A stretch of 64,000 nucleotides of DNA from Harmonia axyridis (Eukaryota; Arthropoda; Insecta; Coleoptera; Coccinellidae), in contig NC_059502.1 in assembly GCF_914767665.1 (NCBI RefSeq), forward strand, positions 14,880,001-14,944,000. The letters are read 5' to 3'. The position numbers were made by a program, and so were the translations under genes. Below the pieces are notes generated by a model, which saw nothing but the letters and a program-made list of their open reading frames with translations, did not search any database and was not told where the DNA came from. Positions 55,074 through 64,000 of the stretch are shown here, in pieces (position 1 is the stretch's first letter; every line of letters starts with the position of its first letter).

Positions 55074-57505
55074 GATCAGAAGCAATCTGGTAGGAACATT
55101 GGCATTGGTACCTTCTCCTAATCAAAACTATTAAATTCACCAGATAAACAACACTCTTCAGAATTTCAGAAATGTCTCGACGCAACTGTTACGTTTTCAG
55201 ATTTAAAATTGTATCATTCCTCGTTATTGATCCTTGAAGTGAATTGGTTCAATTCATGAATCAGAACTATATTAAATGCCGTTTATTACTTTCGTTATTT
55301 CTCGTGTTAACATTTATAACAAATGGCATACATCAATTGATCCAATTGAAAGAATCGTGGATATTTTTCCGTCAATAAAATAGTTCAATGATAGCAATCG
55401 TCACTAAGGCATGTTCTAACTTCTAAGTAGAGTTCAATGTCTGTTTGTCTACTTGCAAACACGCTACAGACGTTGATTTTAAAAATATTGAACTTAAATT
55501 TGGAGCAAATATACGGGTCCGCAGTCCCCAGAAGTCATTTAAAACTTTTAGGAATCGTATAACTGATTGCTAATTTTTTCTCAATTTTCCGAGTTTTTTC
55601 GCCATTTTCCTTGTAAACGGAACTGCATGTCGAAATTTGCGCATCTGAAAAAAAACTTTTTTTTTACTGATTTTGGTTGAACTCATGCATGAAAAATAAT
55701 CCTCAGATCGAAAAAATTGCGAAGTTGCCACTTTATCGAAAATGCAGAGAAATCAGGAATTTTGATAATTCCTTGGAATTCTTTATACTATAATACTTTT
55801 ATCTACATTATTGCTTTTCATTAACATCTAGCTCAGTGATTCCCAAAGTGGTCCAGGTGGACCACTGAGGGTCCACGGATGCCGTGAAGAACAAATGGGA
55901 GTCCACAAGTTATTTATGGGGATCCACGAAAATTATTTTGGGTTCGATTGTATATGACAATAATATCGGCTGGATCACTCACCAAGCTGCGCGAAACTGG
56001 GTAGTGTCACAATTTAATCCTCAAATTGTTAATATCCAATTTTATTGTGTTATTACAAAATATTCAACGCTATCAAATAAAAGTTAAAACTGATGAAGAG
56101 ACGTACCTCTATACCTGCTGAGACAGGGATCACTTAGAGTTGAAACTTATTTATCATTTATTATGTATAGTTGCTAGTTTTTCAGTTTTTTTTGTTACCG
56201 TAAAATAGGGAATAAATAATAATTTGAATGCTGTACACAGTTGTTACCTCAGGGTGAATAACTCACAGCTTTATTTTCTGTAGTTTATTTTGTATTTGTA
56301 ATGAATAAACTCTATTCTAATACCTGGAATTTGCATAATGAACGAAAATGTTGTCCGTCTTTACCGAATTTAAATTTATAGCCCTTTCTTGGTTTTTCCA
56401 AGCAATTCTTCAACTAAGAAAAAAGGTTATAGGTACCTATATATATTGCGGGGTTCCCCGAAACCAGTGAAGCTATGAAAAGGGTCCACGAAGAAAAAAT
56501 GTTTGGGAACCCCTGATCTAGCGAGACATCTAGTTGTACTACAACTAGATGGCGCTCAACATCGTCAAAAAGGGAAAAATCATTAAGTTGACTCACTATC
56601 TATTCTTATACAATTATATGGGACTGAGGCGCTTTGTCTAGGCGTTCTGAACCAATTTTTATGGTGCATCCTCTCTCGGGAAATGCGGGATTTAATCCCG
56701 GGACCACTGATGGAATCATTAGTATTTCATCTTGGTGAACCCTGTCATATACACCTTCCATCTTCATAACAGAGCGTGGAGACATACTGCCATAGAATGG
56801 TTGGGTTTATGCTCAAGCAATGCTGTTCTATCAAGCATTACGCAGGGTGCGGCAAAGGGCCACCTTAGCGCAAACTATTTAACAGAAAATGCAACCACCT
56901 ACTTGGTTCATGAGTAAAAAGTTCAAATACTATTTCTCAAACGAGTTTGAAGAAACTCTCCAACTCTACACTTTCTTGACAAAAAATTTAATCCTAATAA
57001 TGTCCCTGGAAGGAGAAGCAAAACTGCATGTTTCATTACAGAAGGAAGTAATAGAATGAAGAATTAGCTTCAGTATTTGTGTATTACCATAAAACTAATA
57101 TATATAAAATTGCTAAAAGTAATATAATATATATAACAAAAATTCAACACTGCAACAAGTTTCATTAAATACTGTTTAATTGAGGGTGAGTTCCTGAATT
57201 TGGCGCTGCTTCAAATTATGAACTTTTACATTACATTTCATAAAGAGACAAAGCATTGCCTCTTTCAATTTCAGATAATTGAAAAAAAGAAATATCCACA
57301 GAAATATGAAGTGCATAAGGAAGAATTGTATGTGGATGAATTTTACATGATATAAAAACAATTAATAAAATTGCACTTTAGGAGCATTATCAAATCATAA
57401 ATTTAGGAATTCATCTGCAGTAATATTTCTAAAGCTTTACATCAGCTTACACCTTCTATATCTATAATTAGTTAAGCAATAAAACCATTAAGATATTGTT
57501 TGGGT
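55074..57505. promoter_or_regulatory. Region between ABCB copy 2 and lin-7
   Basis: 2.4 kb holding the ABCB copy 2 promoter (upstream, to the right of 55073) and the lin-7 3' end. It contains a hAT-type MITE (55834-56515) and a near-perfect palindrome CATCTAGTTGTA/CTACAACTAGATG just after it (about 56527-56551). No gene is recognised; short ORFs have no family features. Confidence 0.45.
55834..56515. mobile_element. Non-autonomous hAT element, 682 bp
   Basis: Ends CAGTGATTCCCAAAG and the complement of CAGGGGTTCCCAAAC, typical hAT tips. An 8 bp target duplication ATCTAGC(T/G) flanks it at 55826-55833 and 56516-56523, with one mismatch. No transposase is encoded, though a repeated GTCCACGAA/GTCCACGGA motif lies near both ends. 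Confidence 0.88.
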
Positions 57506-58985
57506 TCAATTAACATGTTGTCTTCTCCTTGCACGTTGTTTATCGAAGCGGAGCTCCATTTCTTCTAACACCTTCGGGGTATATCTAACTACGAGTTTCA
57601 CAGATCCATGAGCTTGCTTCAGTAGTTCTACAGCTTTTTCATGATTTTCTCCTTCCACAGACTAAAACAAACGTTTCATTGAGTTCAATGGTCATAGTTC
57701 AATATCAAATTACAGCAATGTATGGATAATTCGAACTCCAGATAATCCGAAGTACCCTATAATCCAAACGGCCCAATTGTTAAAATGATATGTATAATCC
57801 GAACAGCCTGAACTCTGCAATCTGAACAGAAGAATGAATTGCAGAAGATTTGATTCCTTCGAGAGTATCAGGAGAAGGACTAAATCAAGGTTTTGATTCA
57901 GTATAATTAGTGAACAAAGGAAATCATACTATGATATATAGATGAAACAGAAATCAAAAATGAACAGGGAGTGCTGACGAAGAAAATTGAGACACAGAGT
58001 TTAAGATAATGAGATAATTGCTGATGTCACTCAGGAAAATGAAAGCTCTGACAACGATGATGAACCTGTTTAGAAAGTGTCCACTGACTGAAGAGGCGAT
58101 CATATCATTCATGGCTCTGATGGGCAGAAATACATATTTTTATATAAAATACAATATTTTTTTTAATGAGTATGAGTTTGCACGTTCTAGGAATGCATCT
58201 ATAATCCGAACGACTAATATCTATGAACACTGAAGCATATATTTTATAAAATGAACAACTTTTTATATCTGAATGAGAATAAAACTTACAACGCCATTAA
58301 CACTAAGAAGTTGATCTCCTCGTTTCAACCCTCCATGCCGATCAGCTACTCCTCCAGGTATAATACGAGATATGTATATTGGAGAATTCTGTTCTTTTCC
58401 TCCCATAACGTTGAAACCCAATCCTTCATCAGTCTTTGGCAATTCTACAACTCTTGGATGAGCATGTCCTTCACTTGCAGCAAAAGCAGCCACAGTAGCT
58501 TTAGCAGTTGCTGAAGCTCTAACATCCTGAGATCCTTGAATATCTACAGTTTCATACACATGCTCGTAAACCTCCCTTACTGCCTTTAAAAAATCGCTCT
58601 GAAGAACTTTTTGTAGAGCAGCTAATTTTGTAGCCGGTACTTCACCACTTTTTTGGAGTTTTTCTAAAAGCTCTATGGACCTTTTTATGTCTAGAAAGAA
58701 ATATATGTAATAGAAATAAATTTCCAACCATTCCATAAAACATTCATTTCATATCATTTAACATTATTGAATTAATTTAGAAACGAAGGAAGAACTCTAG
58801 ACTTCTGTATATAGCCAATTTCTTCAACAATTCTATATGAAAGAAATTCATTAATTCAATTGGATTTTAAGTTATTTAATATTTTTTTCAAATATAAATC
58901 ATAAAAATATTTATACTGATATTTTTTGCTGTATGAAATGCAACATACCACTAGCCAAAGTTAAAGGTTCTCCCATTTGAGCCAT
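57506..58985 (-). CDS. lin-7: Lin-7/Veli PDZ scaffold protein
   Basis: Three coding exons, 58949-58985, 58290-58690 and 57506-57661, total 594 nt and 197 aa, the usual length for LIN-7. The L27 domain spans about 13-65 (IKRSIELLEKLQKSGEVP, KVLQSDFLKAVREVYEHVY), and one PDZ domain spans about 92-175 with carboxylate-binding loop GLGFNV (102-107) and the GDQLLSVNGV strand. LIN-7 forms the CASK/Mint (LIN-2/LIN-10) or Stardust/PALS1 complexes at epithelial and synaptic junctions. The start Met (MAQMGEP) lies 456 bp from the UMPS start, so the two share a promoter region. A second Met at residue 4 is an alternative start. The frame is unbroken and conservation is strong. Confidence 0.96.
57718..58205. 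repeat. Possible pogo/Tigger-like remnant in lin-7 intron 2
   Basis: Repeated TAATCCGAA-type motifs occur near both edges (57745, 57790, 58203), a wording common at pogo-like ends. Between them is an acidic, stop-interrupted frame. Evidence is weak, with no clear TIR pair. Confidence 0.3.
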
Positions 58986-59440
58986 TTTTTGAGGAACTGA
59001 CAAAAAATATAAAATTATTATTATTGGAATTCAACTAAATATCATAAAATCTAAATTAATATTATTTAGGAATCAAAATCCAGAACATGACACGAAATCG
59101 ACAGAATTTGACATACGTCAATAATGTTGTCATTTGTCACTGTCACTGGCCACTGCCCACTGGCTGTCAGTTTCAGCTGTCATTAGTGTCAATAATAATA
59201 TCAATTAATATTTACTCTGTTATCTGTGATATCAGTCATATCCATGAGGTCATATCAATTATTATTACTTGCGGAGATCAAACTACGTAATAATTGTAGT
59301 AATATCATTTATACATATCATCACAAATCCACGTGTTGATTCAGCAAGATTACCCATTGGCCGATATCGGCTTGCGGCTTCAGTCTAGTTCTTGATAAGA
59401 TTCTAATAGTTTGTTCTAATAACCAAATTTTACATTCAAA
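58986..59440. promoter_or_regulatory. Shared divergent promoter, lin-7 and UMPS
   Basis: 455 bp between the start codons of two divergent genes. It contains clustered TGTCA/TGACA motifs (for example TTGTCACTGTCACTGG and AGCTGTCATTAGTGTCAA at 59120-59190) and no TATA box in an obvious place, fitting housekeeping transcription. Transcription starts are not resolved. Confidence 0.6.
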
Positions 59441-61187
59441 ATGGAAGATTTGGCAGTAGAATTATACAAAATAAATGCTATTAAATTTGGTGATTATAAA
59501 ACAAAAGTGGGCATTTACACCCCAATATATTTCGATTTGAGAGTTATAATCAGTTTTCCTAGACTGATGGTGAGTACCTATCAAATCAAATGACCACGTG
59601 GAATTTAATTGTTTCATTCATATGATTCCACGCGAAACGATACTCCTCAAATAGACATTATATTTTTACTTAGAAATTTGAATCAATTTTCAGGAAACAT
59701 TGGCTGATCTTATGTTGAAAAAAATTAATGTTTCTAAGCACAGCCTAGTGTGTGGTGTGCCTTACACAGCTTTACCTATAGCTACAATTTTATCCACGAA
59801 AACTAATACTCCCATGGTTATGAGGAGAAAAGAAGCGAAATCTTATGGAACCAAAAAGTTGATCGAAGGAGTGTTTTCACAAGGGGAAAATTGTCTCATT
59901 GTCGAAGATGTTGTTACTTCTGGAAGTAGTATAATGGAAACTGTAAAAGATCTGAGGGATTCTAAAATAGTGTGCAGTGAGGCTATTGTTCTTCTTGATA
60001 GAGAACAAGGGGGTAAATCCTTTCTTAATGAGAATGGAATTAAAATGCATTCGTTATTGACAATGAGTGAATTAATGAATATTTTATCTGAAAGAGGCCT
60101 AATTAGTGAAGAAATCAAGTCCAAAGTGGAAAGATACATTGCAGATAATAAAGTCAATTCTCAATCTGTATTTCCTTTAAAAAATAGTAAGTTACTTAAT
60201 TCATTGTAACATGACATTATTTCATGATTTATTATAGAGTACTGAGATTCTGAGTTTCAAATATGGAATTCATAGATTGATAAAAAATTTATTTCAAAAT
60301 ACTGTTCAATTTAACCATTAGTGAAATTTTCAGGTCAAATTTAAATTACAATTACTGTTCAATGTTTTTTATTATTTATACCTAAACATACAAAATTTTA
60401 TTTTTCTTTTCCAGATAGACTAAAAATGTCATTCTCAAAAAGAATTCAACATGCCAAAAATAATACTGCAAAAAGACTGATGGAAATTATGATTGAAAAG
60501 GAAACAAATTTATGTGTTGCTGCAGATTTTACTGATGCAACAGATATCCTGAATTTAGCAGAGGAAATTGGACCTTTTATATGCTGTCTGAAAACACACA
60601 TAGATATAGTGAAAGATTTTCACCCAAATTTCATTAAATATTTAAAAACAATAGCAGAAACGCATAACTTCCTGCTTATGGAAGATAGAAAATTTGCAGA
60701 TATTGGAAAAACTGTACAATTACAATTTAATGAAGGAGTCTTTGAAATAAGTAGTTGGGCTCACTTTGTTACAGCACATTCTTTATTTGGAGAAAGTATT
60801 TTAGATGCTCTTAAAGATCCAACATCAAATACAGGAGTATTCCTCTTGGCAGAAGCTAGTTCCCGTGGATGCTTATTTGATGAGAAATACACACAGGAAA
60901 CTGTGAATCTGGCTTTGAAATGCAAAAGTCAGATTGCTGGAATTGTATGCCAAAGTCCGTTGTTTATAGAACACCCTGGTTTTCTCCAACTAACACCTGG
61001 AGTGCAATTAGATGCATCTGGAGATGAGTTGGGGCAACAATACAACTCTCCAGAAACTGTGGTTATTTCTAAAGGAGGTGATGTAGCAGTAGTAGGAAGA
61101 GGAATAACCAAAAGTTCAAATAAAAGAAAAGAAGCAAAAAAATATAGAGATTTGCTGTGGGCAGCATATTTGAAAAGAATCGAATGA
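59441..61187 (+). CDS. UMPS: UMP synthase (orotate phosphoribosyltransferase + OMP decarboxylase)
   Basis: Bifunctional enzyme for the last two steps of pyrimidine synthesis, orotate to OMP to UMP, in the cytosol; the Drosophila gene is rudimentary-like (r-l). Three exons, 59441-59569, 59694-60186 and 60415-61187, sum to 1395 nt and 464 aa, slightly shorter than the usual 480. The OPRT half (about 1-200) has IYTPIYFDLR near the N-terminus and the PRPP-binding loop EDVVTSGSS (114-122). The ODC half (about 212-464) has the catalytic DRKFADIGKT (298-307) and the C-terminal phosphate-binding VVGRGI. If the second intron were retained the protein would end at 60209 as OPRT alone. The AAATA/GTAAGT donor and CCAG acceptor support splicing. 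Divergent from lin-7, convergent with eIF3i. Confidence 0.96.
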
Positions 61188-62252
61188 TGGTTATATAGGT
61201 GTATCACTCTCATTACTATATACATTCCATTACAGATTGAATATTTTATATTGTTAAAATAACTAGAATTTTTATTTTATGTAGATCAAAAATATATATT
61301 GTCTGTTATTTTGGTTTATAATTCCAATTAAAATGTTTGAAAATATCCTAATTAATTAACTTTATGAATTTTTATGGAGAAATAAGGGAATCATTTAATA
61401 ATTTTGAGCTTTATGTATCATTCTGAAGAGGTCATCCAAATACAGATGATTATTATTATCATCTAAGTCTCATTAGGTTGGAATTTGAAAATGAATTTAT
61501 TGGTTCTTAAAACAGGTTCTATAGCTACCCATAAATAAATTGTCTTTATTATTAGATGAAATAATTAATTAGGTGAAATTTGTTTGTCTCATATTCATAT
61601 GACATAGTTTCATGTCGTAAAGTAATACATAAATAATTATCATTTGGGCAAAGAAACAATATTGACTTGATAAAAATGAAATTGGATTTCTATTTTCAAT
61701 TCTAGATGATGATTATTTCTGGCAGTAGTGTTTATTAGAATTTTTTTGACAGATTATTCAAAATTTGCTTAAATTCGCTCAACTTATGGGAAACCTTACA
61801 TAACAAAAAATTGTCATGAGAATCAGAAATATTCAACTCGGCATCTCAATATTGTGATCTTTCAATTCAAATCCTTCTTTTGATTTTCAAAATAAATGAA
61901 TTACACGATATGGCTTATAGTCAATAAAAACTCAAGATGACTTTCAACTATTTCATTTATATTATTATCAATTTTTGAATGAACCTAATATCGAACTGGC
62001 GAAAGTCTAGAAACCATAAGGACACATGCTGGCGTCAGAGGTGGGAAGTGACGGTTATTGCTACCTACCTGCAATATCAGCACATTTCCCTCCGATTATT
62101 TATGGATTTACACTTTTGCTAGTCCAAAATTTTATTTATTTACTTTTGATCGCTTTCCATTAGAACTTTCAATCTTCTCCAGAATTGGACTATCAATTTT
62201 AGAATTGTTTTAGGGGTGGAAATGAAAAATATCCCCAGCTATTGATATAAGT
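61188..62252. other. Intergenic region between convergent UMPS and eIF3i
   Basis: 1.07 kb of AT-rich sequence that should hold both 3'UTRs. I see no gene, no complete repeat and no clear AATAAA at the expected distance from UMPS; several near-variants such as AATATT and ATAAAT are present. Confidence 0.5.
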
Positions 62253-63239
62253 TTAATAATCAAAATTATACTCAAAATAAGAAGGATCAAAGTTATGAAC
62301 TCTAACATAACCATCTTCACCTCCTGAACTATAGCTCTTGCCATCTGGATGGAAAGCAACACTATTTATGGGTCCAAAATGACCCTTTACACGACCAAAT
62401 TCTTCCTCAAAAACCATATGGAAGAATCTGGAATCAAATTTCCCAACTCTTGTAGATGTAGTTGTTACATCCATTGCATCTTGACCTCCGCCTACAACTA
62501 CATGATCAAAAATAGGACTTATCGCCGCCGAATTTACAGGTCTTTCTGTTTTATATGTTTTCAAATGAGTAAGATCAACTCCATCAAAAAGTTTGGCTGT
62601 GTTATCCTTTGATGCTGTAATGAACATTGTACTATCTTTGTTCCACTGCATATCATTTATTAAGTTACTATGTTCACGAATGGACTTGATACTTTTTCCT
62701 GATTTGAAGTCCCATTGGAACAATGTGCCATCTTCATGTCCAGTTATAATAGTATCTTCAGAAAAATCCCAGAGGGCTGATGATATTCTAGTTTCAGATG
62801 TTGGTATTGGTATTCTTAAAATGGGATCCGCTTCACTTATACTACTGTCTACAGTACGTGTATCAATGACAAAAATTTCACAATTATTTCTCATAGCTCT
62901 ATCTGTCGAGTAAAAAGCCATATTTCCAGAATAACTGAATAAACAAGTTCTTACAGAAGATTTTGCTTCGATTGTTCCTATCTCCTTCCCAGTTTCACAA
63001 TCCCATATCCTCAATGTATTGTCACCTCCACCAGATAACAGTCTGGTAGTAGTCCAATCCACATCAATACACCATACAGCACCTTGATGTCCATTGTATG
63101 TTCCTAATCTTTCTCCATTTAACGAGTACCAAACGTTTGGTTTGTTATCCTTAGATGATGAGAATAATAAATCACCCTCTCGGCTATATTTGATTTGGGT
63201 TATGGCACGTTCGTGCCCATGCAGCATTAAAGGTTTCAT
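62253..63239 (-). CDS. eIF3i: Eukaryotic translation initiation factor 3 subunit I (TRIP-1)
   Basis: Uninterrupted 328-residue ORF, close to the 325 of vertebrate eIF3i. It is a seven-bladed WD40 propeller: the N-terminal MKPLMLHGHERAITQIKYS and SSKDNKPNVWYSLNG blades, GHQGAVWCIDVDW, a RLLSGGGDNTLRIWD blade, GHEDGTLFQWD, TASKDNTAKLFD, then GHFGPINSVAFHPDGKSY and SSGGEDGYVRVHNFD. It belongs to the eIF3 b-g-i module on the 40S subunit, which recruits mRNA during initiation. The coding region has no intron. A 44-nt intron in the 5'UTR (about 63262-63305, GTATGT...CTGCAG on the - strand) is possible. It is divergent from RpS28, another 40S component gene. Confidence 0.97.
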   Translation of the reverse strand: MKPLMLHGHERAITQIKYSREGDLLFSSSKDNKPNVWYSLNGERLGTYNGHQGAVWCIDVDWTTTRLLSGGGDNTLRIWDCETGKEIGTIEAKSSVRTCLFSYSGNMAFYSTDRAMRNNCEIFVIDTRTVDSSISEADPILRIPIPTSETRISSALWDFSEDTIITGHEDGTLFQWDFKSGKSIKSIREHSNLINDMQWNKDSTMFITASKDNTAKLFDGVDLTHLKTYKTERPVNSAAISPIFDHVVVGGGQDAMDVTTTSTRVGKFDSRFFHMVFEEEFGRVKGHFGPINSVAFHPDGKSYSSGGEDGYVRVHNFDPSYFEYNFDY

Positions 63240-63743
63240 TATTTAGTTTCTATAATAAGAACTGCAGGTTAAAAATTAAAAAAAATCTTATAGAAGAAAA
63301 CATACCTTGTTAATTAACTTTTTTATAGTTATATATAATTTTTACAAATGAATTAGCATCCAAAACGTACAGAAATATTCATAGAAAGTGTGACAGTTGT
63401 GCCGCATGTCACAATGAAATTTAATTCGTTCTCAATTTACATAGAACAAGTTTAATTAATTGTTTCATTTCAAAGATTTATGTAACTATCCTACCCATTA
63501 CCTTATATCATTATTTTTCATATCGAGGAGCATTTATGATCATTTTATTTTGTTTTCTTGAAATAAACGGCGGTTCATTCACATTGAAAAAGATTTAATA
63601 GTAAGAACAAGAAACAATATTTTAAAACTCTATGATTGTCCAGAATCTCATTTCAGAAACCGTGCTTTGTCAATCCTCCTTTCTTAACCCAAAATTCTTC
63701 ATTTTGCACGTGTGTATAGTTGAATCCTATAACATCCGTAAAA
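63240..63743. promoter_or_regulatory. Shared divergent promoter, eIF3i and RpS28
   Basis: 504 bp between the two start codons. It includes the eIF3i 5'UTR with a possible 44-nt intron and, upstream of RpS28, a pyrimidine-rich run CCTCCTTTCTTAACCC at 63676-63691 that could hold a 5'-TOP transcription start. Confidence 0.5.
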
Positions 63744-63941
63744 ATGGATAAACCTGTTGTGCTTGCAAGAGTTATTAAAGTTTTGGGTCGTACTGGATCC
63801 CAGGGACAATGTACACAAGTTAAAGTAGAGTTCCTTGGCGAACAAAATCGTCAAATCATAAGGAACGTAAAGGGGCCTGTGAGAGAAGGAGATATCCTCA
63901 GCTTGCTGGAATCTGAAAGAGAAGCTAGAAGACTCCGTTAA
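63744..63941 (+). CDS. RpS28: 40S ribosomal protein S28 (eS28)
   Basis: 65 residues, full length for this family, in one coding exon: MDKPVVLARVIKVLGRTGSQ, then GQCTQVKVEFLG, the conserved NRQIIRNVKGPVREGDILSL and the basic end EREARRLR. S28 sits at the mRNA exit region of the small subunit. The in-frame ATG at 63720 (NPITSVK follows) would add eight residues not found in the family, so I place the start at 63744. After the stop, AGAGTAAGTTAAT looks like a splice donor and suggests an intron in the 3'UTR. Confidence 0.97.
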   Translation: MDKPVVLARVIKVLGRTGSQGQCTQVKVEFLGEQNRQIIRNVKGPVREGDILSLLESEREARRLR

Positions 63942-64000
63942 GAGTAAGTTAATATTCAATATCCTCTCCTTCATATATATGTACTTTCATGCATTTGTTC

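Noticed and set aside
59843..60157. 104-residue ORF antisense to UMPS
   Set aside because: Shadow of the conserved OPRT coding exon.
60187..60209. UMPS ending at 60209 as an OPRT-only protein
   Set aside because: A GTAAGT donor at 60187 and a CCAG acceptor at 60414 join in frame to the decarboxylase half, giving the standard bifunctional enzyme.
63720..63743. Upstream ATG for RpS28
   Set aside because: It adds eight residues absent from the highly conserved family; MDKPVVLARV is the standard start.

Overview
This is insect nuclear DNA: AT-rich, with spliced genes, short AT-rich introns with GT/AG ends, and many DNA transposons typical of insects (Himar1-like irritans mariners, a mauritiana-like mariner, rosa/DD41D elements, a Tc1-like element, a copia retrotransposon, many MITEs and foldback elements). 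A beetle is a reasonable guess, but the window alone does not prove the order.

Layout. The first 2.55 kb hold the 3' end of an ankyrin-repeat gene (+ strand), whose last intron carries an almost intact Tc1-like transposon. Two complete full-length ABC subfamily B transporters (P-glycoprotein/Mdr type) follow as head-to-tail tandem paralogues, both on the - strand: ABCB copy 1 (2699-29053, 19 coding exons, 1252 aa) and ABCB copy 2 (33795-55073, 20 coding exons, 1300 aa). I assembled both by matching splice sites and reading frame; every exon junction keeps frame, and 12 exons are identical in length between the copies. Between them lies a small intronless gene for a predicted four-helix membrane protein (33107-33580).

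The last 7 kb are compact, nearly transposon-free housekeeping genes: lin-7/veli (-), UMP synthase (+), eIF3 subunit i (-) and RpS28 (+). lin-7/UMPS and eIF3i/RpS28 are divergent pairs with short shared promoters; UMPS/eIF3i converge.

The ABCB introns hold nearly all the mobile DNA: a 4.6 kb copia with apparently identical LTRs inserted inside a 0.6 kb foldback element, two irritans mariners, one mauritiana-like mariner, two internally deleted rosa elements (one nested in an older relative), three copies of a 0.56 kb MITE, a 1.4 kb complex tandem repeat with a strong hairpin, and several foldback elements. ABCB copy 2 intron 1 holds an unclassified element with terminal inverted repeats and a small two-exon ORF. 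None of these insertions interrupts an ABCB exon, so both transporters look functional. They would be plasma-membrane ATP-driven efflux pumps; the other genes act in cell polarity scaffolding, pyrimidine synthesis and translation.
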